Source: Gammaproteobacteria bacterium (GTDB lineage: Bacteria; Pseudomonadota; Gammaproteobacteria; Arenicellales; JAANXG01). Taken from it: a stretch of 33,538 nucleotides of DNA. Under the pieces are notes generated by a model. It ran no database searches and was not told the origin of the DNA. It saw only the letters and a program-made list of their open reading frames with translations. Every line of letters starts with the position of its first letter. The first letter of the stretch is position 1. The position numbers and the translations under genes are program-made. Location: the NCBI GenBank assembly GCA_018263405.1, contig JAANXG010000038.1, forward strand, positions 1 to 33,538, written 5' to 3'. Of this stretch, positions 24,586 through 31,139 are shown piece after piece.

Positions 24586-25175
24586 GTCATTCAAAGGCAA
24601 AACAGCAATCATTACCGGTTCAACAAGCGGAATTGGTTTAGGCATCGCGCAAGGTTTTGCAACACAAGGAATTAATATCGTCATGAACGGATTTGGTGAT
24701 GAAGGCGAAATTGAAAAGGAACGCGCCGCACTGGAGGAAACGGGTGTCCGGACTGTTTATAACGGCGCAGACATGACCAAGCCGCATGAAATTACGGCAA
24801 TGATTGAAGATACGGTGAAAGAATTCGGTTCTGTTGATATGGTACTCAATAATGCAGGCATACAATTATGTCGCGCCGGTTGAAGAGTTCCCGCCGGAAA
24901 AATGGGACGCCATTGTTGCGATTAACATGTCATCAAGCTTTCATACGGTACGCGCTGCTATCCCCCATATGAAGAAACAAGGCTGGGGGCGTATTATAAA
25001 TATCGCCTCGGCGCACGGCCTTGTCGCTTCGCCTTTCAAGAGTGCCTATGTGACAGCCAAGCACGGCATTTTGGGCTTTGTCAAAACCATTGCCCTGGAA
25101 GTGGCACAGGACAACATCACCGTCAACGCGATTTGCCCCGGTTATGTGCTCACGCCTTTAGTGGAAAAACAGATA
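24584..25175 (+). pseudogene. bdhA: 3-hydroxybutyrate dehydrogenase remnant (frameshifted, 3' end deleted)
   Basis: Starts MSFKGKTAIITGSTSGIGLG with an AAGGA site 8 bases upstream. It follows 3-hydroxybutyrate dehydrogenase closely to NNAGIQ, where one extra base near 24864-24868 shifts the frame. The next frame continues YVAPVEEFPPEKWDAIVAIN, IINIASAHGLVASPFKSAYV, and VNAICPGYVLTPLVEKQI. The active-site region is thus present but split. The gene then ends abruptly at about 25175, losing some 60 C-terminal residues including the usual SxDGGW end. Normal enzymes are about 260 residues and interconvert 3-hydroxybutyrate and acetoacetate. A/T-richer codons than the neighbours suggest acquisition from another genome. 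Confidence 0.85.
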
Positions 25176-25177
25176 GT

Positions 25178-25648
25178 CGCGATGTGGTAATTGTCCATAT
25201 CAATCCAATGGAACGTCCTGAAACCCCGACAACCGCGCCGGAGATCATGAACCGCCTCAATGAGATCAGCTTCAATTCCTCCCTCTTAAAAGAAATGCGG
25301 GCTATCGCCTTCGTTAAGAAACTGGTTGAACATGATATACTCAAAGACGAGCATAAGCATGATTTCAAGGATGTGCTGGTCCATTCGGTTCGCGCCGATG
25401 AAGCTTTGTGCGATTTATCTGTTGCCAGCAAATTCGATTCCGACTGGGATTTTCTGACCATGCTCCGCGATAGGGGTCGCGAGACTATGGCGTCATGGCT
25501 TGATGAACATTTTGATGATATCTGCGTGCGCGATACGGTCGCCCTGCATGGAGAATTTTTGAACTCGAACACAAGGCTGTTTGAAGACAAGCACGGCAAT
25601 CACAGACATCGTCATAAAGAAGCCGAATCCGGAAAGAAAACCGCCTAA
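25178..25648 (+). pseudogene. C-terminal remnant of a patatin-like phospholipase (PatD/DUF3734 type)
   Basis: From RDVVIVHINPMERPETPTTA onward the frame matches the C-terminal DUF3734 part of patatin-like phospholipases: APEIMNRLNEISFNSSLLKE, MRAIAFVKKLVEHDILKD, HSVRADEALCDLSVASKFDS and WDFLTMLRDRGRETMASWLD. About 155 residues remain of a protein normally near 380; the catalytic N-terminal part is absent. It is joined directly to the broken end of bdhA in another frame. A bdhA-patD operon is known in Legionella, so one internal deletion removing the bdhA 3' end and the patD 5' end explains the junction. Not expected to be functional. Confidence 0.75.
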
Positions 25649-25709
25649 GGGCTCGCGTAAAAAGTCGGTTCACGTGGGATTGTGCCACAAATAGAACCCC
25701 CTATCTCCT

Positions 25710-25781
25710 TAGCTTGAAATCCGCTCGAACACAACACACCGATCAGTTAACAGCGTTATTGAAGGTCGAATTTTGGATGCG
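25710..25781. repeat. 72-bp direct repeat, right copy
   Basis: tagcttgaaatccgctcgaa to ttttggatgcg; partner of 24108-24180. This copy has no MITE at its left edge. It marks the right border of the A/T-richer segment carrying the bdhA and patatin remnants. GC returns to the local norm immediately after it. Confidence 0.85.
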
Positions 25782-25835
25782 CGGCTGGCGAAATCGTTTT
25801 TTTGCTGGTGCCCGCGCACTTCTTAGTCGCCTAAG

Positions 25836-26174
25836 ATGAATAAACCGAGTAATGCACCGGCGCCGGACGAACTGCTGTCGACGGCGCGTGAGGCGCTCAA
25901 GACCATGCTGCGAGAGTCGGACGCATACCACGCCTACACGATTTTAATGGCCATGAACGCCATGGGCATTGCGGCACGGGCCATGCGGGCCGAGGAGCCC
26001 GTTCCCGTTCGCGCCCCGGAAATTGATATGCCTTTCAAGGAATGGGTACGGCAGGGGGACGAGTCCGCCGTCACCGACCCCGGGCTGTTGCGGAACCTGC
26101 GCCGCCACGTGGCGCAAAAACTCGCCGTGGCCAACCCCCGCTTTCGAGCCGAGGCAGCGAAGGAGACACCGTGA
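25836..26174 (+). CDS. DUF6285 domain protein (LvaB-like small partner protein)
   Basis: 112 residues, helical and soluble. The pattern PDELLSTAREALKTMLRES, AYHAYTILMAMNAMGIAARA, EWVRQGDES, then DPGLLRNLRRHVAQKLAVAN and PRF is that of DUF6285 proteins, whose consensus by recollection ends RATVRDKLAVANPRY. In Pseudomonas LvaB, a small protein of this type, supports the kinase LvaA. Here the likely kinase gene ends at 22413, about 3.4 kb away across a decay zone. Its stop overlaps the GTG start of the ferredoxin oxidoreductase gene (GTGA), so the two are coupled. ATG at 25836; the ribosome site is poor. Function is inferred from family and context. Confidence 0.72.
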   Translation: MNKPSNAPAPDELLSTAREALKTMLRESDAYHAYTILMAMNAMGIAARAMRAEEPVPVRAPEIDMPFKEWVRQGDESAVTDPGLLRNLRRHVAQKLAVANPRFRAEAAKETP

Positions 26175-29100
26175 CCGGTTTTCTCAAAGACGTCCGGATC
26201 GACGACAAGTATACCGTCGAGGACGGTCGGATCTTTGTCACCGGTATCCAGACCTTGGTGCGGCTGCCGATGCTCCAGCACCAGCGCGACCTCGCGGCCG
26301 GCCATCGCACGGGAGGATATATCACGGGTTACCGCGGCTCGCCTCTTGGCGCCCTCGACCTGCAGTTGCAGCAGGCGCGGGAGCATCTCGACGCTCACCA
26401 TATTACTTTTTCGCCGGCGGTTAACGAGGACTTGGCGGCCACGGCCCTGTGGGGAAGCCAGCAGGCGGAGCTCGACGGTGAGGGTCGCTTCGACGGCGTC
26501 TTCGGTATGTGGTACGGAAAAGGACCGGGAGTGGACCGCTCCGGCGACGCCCTGCGTCACGCCAACCTGGCGGGGACCTCGCCTCTGGGCGGCGTATTGG
26601 TTGTGATGGGCGACGATCACGCCTGTGAATCCTCCACGACATGTCACCAGAGCGAACCGGCCATGATGGACGCGATGATTCCGGTGTTGAGCCCGGCAGG
26701 CGTCCAAGACATCGCGGATTTTGGTTTGTACGGCTGGGCACTATCCCGTTACAGCGGATGCTGGGTGGGATTAAAATGCGTCCACGACACCGTGGAAGCC
26801 ACCGCTTCCATCGATATCTCGCCGGGCCGCGTCCATATCGCGCTGCCGCCCAATTTCGAGCCGCCCGACGGCGGCCTGAATATCCGCTGGCCGGACACGC
26901 CCCGGGAACAGGAGCGCCGTCTGCACGCATACAAGCACCGCGCCGCCCAGGCCTTCACTCGGGCCAACGGCCTGGACCGCGTGATCCTTGATGCCGAAGA
27001 CGCATGCATCGGTATTGTCACTGCCGGCAAGTCCTACCTCGATGTCAGGCAGGCCTTACGCGAACTCGGTATCGACGAACGGGAAGCAAAGCGTCTCGGT
27101 ATCCGCCTATACAAGGTCGCCATGACCTATCCCCTGGAACCGTCGGGTATCCGTCGATTCTGCCGCGGCCTCGAGCGCGTCGTGGTGGTAGAGGAAAAAA
27201 GCGGTATCGTGGAAGACCAACTGAAAAGCATTCTGTTCAATGAGGCCAACAGACCCCAAGTAGTCGGCAAACACGACCTGAATGACACGCAGCTCTTTCC
27301 CTCCGCGGGGCGCCTTGAGTCCAACCAGATTGCCCGCGAACTGGGTCGGCAAATCCTGGGGCTTCGAACCGACGTTGCACTCGAGGACCGGCTGGGTCGC
27401 TTCGTCGAACGGCTGGAGGCGGCGCCGGCCGGTCACGTCGCCCCCATGATTCGCACGCCTTACTTCTGCTCCGGCTGTCCCCATAACACTTCGACGCTCG
27501 TACCGGAAGGCAGCAAGGCACTGGCGGGCATCGGCTGCCACTACATGGCGCAATGGATGGACCGCGACACCGCCCGGTCCACTCATATGGGCGGCGAAGG
27601 CGTAAGCTGGGTCGGCCAGGCGCCGTTCAGCACCCGTCCCCACATGTTTCAGAACATCGGCGACGGCACCTATTATCACTCCGGACTGCTCGCCATACGC
27701 GCCGCCATTGCCGCGGGCACCAATATTACGTTCAAGATTCTGTATAACGATGCCGTGGCCATGACCGGTGGCCAACCGGTGGACGGGCCGTTGTCCCCCG
27801 AGCAGGTTACCTGGCAGGTTTACGGCGAAGGGGCCAAGCGCATTGCCCTGATCAGCGACGAACCCGACAAGTACCGGCAGGACGACCTGGCGCCGGAGGT
27901 GGCCGTGCATCACCGGGACGTATTGAACGACGTACAACGGTCGTTCAGGGAAACACCGGGCACCACGGTGATTGTCTACGAACAGACTTGCGCCGCGGAA
28001 AAACGCCGGCGACGTAAACGCGGTACCTATCCGGACCCCGCTAAGCGTGTATTCATTTACGACCGAGTGTGCGAAGGGTGCGGCGACTGCGGCGTGCAAT
28101 CCAACTGCGTTGCCATCCTGCCCAAGGACACGGCATTCGGCCGCAAACGGGAAATCGACCAATCGGCGTGCAACAAGGATTTCTCCTGCCTGAAGGGTTT
28201 CTGCCCCAGCTTCGTAACGGTATACGGCGGTACACCGAAACAGGGCATCAGCGACGCCCGCGCCGTCGATCAGGCACTCGATGGCTTGCCGGAACCGGAA
28301 CAGCCGCCGATCGACGGCACTTACGATATCGTCCTGACCGGCGTCGGGGGCACCGGGGTGGTCACCGTCGGGGCCATACTCGGGATGGCGGCCCATGTCT
28401 CCGAAAAGGGTTGTTCGGTGCTGGACATGATGGGCCTGGCGCAGAAGGGCGGCGCGGTCATGAGCCATATTATCCTGGCCAACGACCCGGCGGATGTGGC
28501 GGCCACACACGTGCCGGTGGCAGGCGCCGACCTGCTTCTGGGCTGCGACATGGTGGTCGCGGCCGGCCCCGATGCCATCACCCGTGCCCAACCCGGTACG
28601 ACACAGGCCGTGGTGAATGAATTCGAGCTGATGACGGGGGACTTTACCCACGACCCCGACAAGGGGTTTCCAGCGGAGAAGTTGAAGTCAGTCATCCGTG
28701 AACACACCGGGCCGGAGAACGCGTTGTTCGTCAATGCCACAGTCCTGGCGACACGGTTGCTCGGCAACTCCATCGGCGCCAATATGTTCCTCCTGGGGTG
28801 TGCCTACCAGATAGGCCGGCTCCCGCTTCATCGCGCCGCCATACATAAAGCCATCGAGCTCAACGGCCAGGCGGTGGATATGAATCAACGGGCATTCGGA
28901 CTGGGACGTCTCTACGCGCTCGATCCCGAACAAGTCCGGCGCCTGGCCTACCCCGCCACCACCCCCTTAAAGCAGATCCCTCGTACGCTGGAGGAAATCG
29001 TCGCGCATCGTACCGATCAGTTGCGCGACTATCGAAGCCAAGCATACGCCAACCGATACCGCGAGGCGGTGGAGGGCGTCACACAAGCCGAGCGCGACAA

Positions 29101-29641
29101 AGCCAAGGGCTTCGAGGGGCTAGCGTTGAGGGCGGCGCACAACCTGTACTCGGTCATGGCCTACAAGGATGAGTACGAAGTGGCGCGGTTGTTTACATCT
29201 ACCGAATTCCGCAATCAACTCACCGAAACCTTCGAAGGCGGCTATAAGATCGAATTCAATCTGGCGCCGCCGCTTCTCAGCCGGCCCGATCCGCGAACCG
29301 GGCGACCGCGCAAAATACGCTTGGGTCCCGGGATGATGAGCGTATTCAGAATACTCAGTGCGCTACGCGGATTGCGGGGTACATCGTTTGACGTATTCGG
29401 CTGCTCGCGCGCGCGCCGGGTGGAGCGCCGGATGATTGACGATTACCTGGCTGATATCGATCTGGTAACCCAATGCCTGGATTCCCGAAACCACAAACTG
29501 GCCCTGAACTTGCTGAGCTGGCCGGAGACAGTAAGGGGCTTCGGAGACATCAAATTCGCCGTCCTCGAAAAAGCCACGAAGCGGCGGGATGACCTTCGAG
29601 CTGCGCTGCAGGCACCCCCTGGAGAGCGGACGGCCGCTTGA
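26171..29641 (+). CDS. Indolepyruvate ferredoxin oxidoreductase, fused alpha-beta subunits
   Basis: 1156 residues from the GTG at 26171, the usual length of the fused bacterial form; the frame is open further upstream, but that part overlaps the DUF6285 gene. The N-terminal pyrimidine-binding domain starts ITGYRGSPLGALDLQLQQAR. The thiamine-diphosphate site is at 496-530 (NIGDGTYYHSG, then ITFKILYNDAVAMTGGQ). Fe-S cysteines cluster near 634-685 (CEGCGDCGVQSNC and CNKDFSCLKGFCP). The C-terminal gamma-type domain starts VLTGVGGTGVVTVGAILGMA near 720. The family oxidatively decarboxylates aryl or branched-chain 2-oxo acids to acyl-CoA with a ferredoxin-type or other acceptor. In aerobic proteobacteria the exact substrate is mostly unknown. 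Coupled to the DUF6285 gene by a 4-base overlap. Confidence 0.9.
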   Translation: MTGFLKDVRIDDKYTVEDGRIFVTGIQTLVRLPMLQHQRDLAAGHRTGGYITGYRGSPLGALDLQLQQAREHLDAHHITFSPAVNEDLAATALWGSQQAELDGEGRFDGVFGMWYGKGPGVDRSGDALRHANLAGTSPLGGVLVVMGDDHACESSTTCHQSEPAMMDAMIPVLSPAGVQDIADFGLYGWALSRYSGCWVGLKCVHDTVEATASIDISPGRVHIALPPNFEPPDGGLNIRWPDTPREQERRLHAYKHRAAQAFTRANGLDRVILDAEDACIGIVTAGKSYLDVRQALRELGIDEREAKRLGIRLYKVAMTYPLEPSGIRRFCRGLERVVVVEEKSGIVEDQLKSILFNEANRPQVVGKHDLNDTQLFPSAGRLESNQIARELGRQILGLRTDVALEDRLGRFVERLEAAPAGHVAPMIRTPYFCSGCPHNTSTLVPEGSKALAGIGCHYMAQWMDRDTARSTHMGGEGVSWVGQAPFSTRPHMFQNIGDGTYYHSGLLAIRAAIAAGTNITFKILYNDAVAMTGGQPVDGPLSPEQVTWQVYGEGAKRIALISDEPDKYRQDDLAPEVAVHHRDVLNDVQRSFRETPGTTVIVYEQTCAAEKRRRRKRGTYPDPAKRVFIYDRVCEGCGDCGVQSNCVAILPKDTAFGRKREIDQSACNKDFSCLKGFCPSFVTVYGGTPKQGISDARAVDQALDGLPEPEQPPIDGTYDIVLTGVGGTGVVTVGAILGMAAHVSEKGCSVLDMMGLAQKGGAVMSHIILANDPADVAATHVPVAGADLLLGCDMVVAAGPDAITRAQPGTTQAVVNEFELMTGDFTHDPDKGFPAEKLKSVIREHTGPENALFVNATVLATRLLGNSIGANMFLLGCAYQIGRLPLHRAAIHKAIELNGQAVDMNQRAFGLGRLYALDPEQVRRLAYPATTPLKQIPRTLEEIVAHRTDQLRDYRSQAYANRYREAVEGVTQAERDKAKGFEGLALRAAHNLYSVMAYKDEYEVARLFTSTEFRNQLTETFEGGYKIEFNLAPPLLSRPDPRTGRPRKIRLGPGMMSVFRILSALRGLRGTSFDVFGCSRARRVERRMIDDYLADIDLVTQCLDSRNHKLALNLLSWPETVRGFGDIKFAVLEKATKRRDDLRAALQAPPGERTAA

Positions 29642-29832
29642 TGAGTCGACCAGTCCGAAACGACCGGCGTATGGAACGTACTTGAATGCACTGCTGTCTC
29701 ACTTTTTCATTGTGTAGCAAGTAACTCAATGACACCGTGCATCACCGGGCCTGCAAGCGGACGCTTTTATCGACATGCCTTATAAGCTCCGAGGATGCTC
29801 GAATATAAACATCGATCCGACCAGAGGCTGAG

Positions 29833-30666
29833 ATGGTTGACAAAATTGCCGCGTCGATAGAGATAACTCCAAGACAAGCGATGGAAAGCGACGATCTGCC
29901 CGGGCTCTTTCCCAAGGGCGTGCGGGTGTACATGACGGACGTCGGCACGGACACCACCGAAACGATCACCGCGGGGGCGGCGCGCCTCAATGAACTGGGA
30001 TATGTCTCTGTCCCTCATTTCGCGTCCCGGCGCCTTACCACCCGAAAAGACCTGGAAAAACGCGTCAGGATGCTCGCTGAAGAAGCCCGAGTGAATGATG
30101 TGTTGATCATCGGCGGCGGCCTGGATAAACCGGCGGGCGAGTTTGCGTCGTCCATGGATATGCTGGAAACAGGGTTGTTTGACAAATACGGCATCAAACG
30201 GATCGGCATCGCGGGACATCCCGAAGGGTCCCCGGATTTCTCGAATCAGGCAGCGGAGGAGGCGCTACGACTCAAGCAGGCATTCGCCGGGCGCACGGGC
30301 GCCGAGATGCGGATCGTGACCCAGTTCGGATTCGATGCGCCCGGTTTCATTCGCTGGGCCAACGGTCTGCAGGAAGCCGGTATTAATCTGCCCGTACATT
30401 TGGGGGTTGCCGGACCAGCGAAGCTGACGACACTGGTCAGGTTTGCCGTGATGTGTGGCGTCGGAGCTTCGACTCAATTCATCAAGAAGCGCGCTGCATC
30501 GATCGGCACGTTGGTCAAGGGGTTCGACCCGGAAGAAGTCATCAAACCTATCGAGGAGCACGTCAACGAATCCGAGCAGACGCCCATCAAACAAATTCAT
30601 GTCTTCGCCTTCGGCGGGATGAAAAAATCAGCCGAGTGGCTCAAGGCCCGCGGGAGCTGGGTTTAA
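29833..30666 (+). CDS. Methylenetetrahydrofolate reductase (MetF-like) family protein
   Basis: 277 residues, compact for the family. Barrel features are visible: EITPRQAMESDDLPGLFPKG, VYMTDVGTDTTETITAGAAR, YVSVPHFASRRLTTRKDLEK, DVLIIGGGLDKPAGEFASSM, then IGIAGHPEGSPDFSN and MRIVTQFGFDAPGFIRWANG. PHFASR and the GHPE / TQF-F motifs are MetF signatures. MetF interconverts methylene- and methyl-THF with FAD. The divergent form found near MttB and ASKHA genes is probably used to oxidise methyl-THF made in demethylation; that direction is inferred. It lies 191 bases after the oxidoreductase gene. ATG at 29833 has a GAGGCTGAG stretch just upstream. Confidence 0.83.
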   Translation: MVDKIAASIEITPRQAMESDDLPGLFPKGVRVYMTDVGTDTTETITAGAARLNELGYVSVPHFASRRLTTRKDLEKRVRMLAEEARVNDVLIIGGGLDKPAGEFASSMDMLETGLFDKYGIKRIGIAGHPEGSPDFSNQAAEEALRLKQAFAGRTGAEMRIVTQFGFDAPGFIRWANGLQEAGINLPVHLGVAGPAKLTTLVRFAVMCGVGASTQFIKKRAASIGTLVKGFDPEEVIKPIEEHVNESEQTPIKQIHVFAFGGMKKSAEWLKARGSWV

Positions 30667-30694
30667 ACTTCAACCGGTACCGCCTTTCTTTAGC

Positions 30695-30714
30695 GCGATC
30701 CACGAGTGGATCGC
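30695..30714 (+). terminator. Hairpin after the MetF-like gene, weak terminator candidate
   Basis: gcgatccac and gtggatcgc are perfect 9-bp inverted copies with a 2-base centre, 29 bases after the stop codon at 30666. No T-run follows, so Rho-independent termination is doubtful. It could be an mRNA 3'-end stabiliser or a protein site. Confidence 0.3.
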
Positions 30715-30890
30715 AAGGGTGGCGATGACAAGCCACCAAAACCAGAATGTACCCGGGATAGCTTCGGCCCTGAGGAGCCGGCGATTATACGGATGAACCC
30801 CAATTACGGCGATACACAGTGGGGAATCGCGCCACAAGAAACACGTTACAATGTGAGGTCGAAACCCATCGCATAAAGAGAGCGTATAGT

Positions 30891-31112
30891 ATGAAACCTT
30901 TCATCGCCGGCCTGTTAATCGGGTTAATTGTCGCCTTTCCGCTGGGCATGAACGTAGGGAAGGGCAATCCAGTATTCAGCAATCCTTTCGCTAATAAACC
31001 CCTGTCCGAACAAATCGGGGATGCGGCCAAGAGTGCTTCGGAAAAACTGAAGGAGAAAACCGGTGAGCTCATGCAGAACGCCGAAGACGCCGTGAACGAG
31101 GCGGCGGAGTAA
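30891..31112 (+). CDS. Small membrane-anchored protein of unknown function
   Basis: 73 residues from the ATG at 30891, preceded by an AAAGAGAG stretch; the frame is open to 30819, but the extra residues look non-coding. Residues 1-23 form one membrane segment (PFIAGLLIGLIVAFPLGMNV), followed by a short linker and an amphipathic charged helix with KSASEKLKEKTGELMQNAED, ending NEAAE. The C-terminal part looks like a coiled coil or LEA/YtxH-like helix. It would sit at the inner membrane with the helix most likely outside or in the periplasm. It converges on the ASKHA gene with 27 bases between the stops. Real gene likely; role unknown. Confidence 0.7.
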   Translation: MKPFIAGLLIGLIVAFPLGMNVGKGNPVFSNPFANKPLSEQIGDAAKSASEKLKEKTGELMQNAEDAVNEAAE

Positions 31113-31139
31113 ATCCGGGAGCTTTGAATACGGTATGCT

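Noticed and set aside
24108..25781. Direct repeats as integron attC sites bounding a cassette
   Set aside because: The repeats contain gttaac but lack the paired RYYYAAC/GTTRRRY arms and internal symmetry of attC sites, and no integrase is present.
27107..28651. Minus-strand 514-codon open frame
   Set aside because: Antisense to the indolepyruvate ferredoxin oxidoreductase, which has clear domains; no motif in the antisense product.
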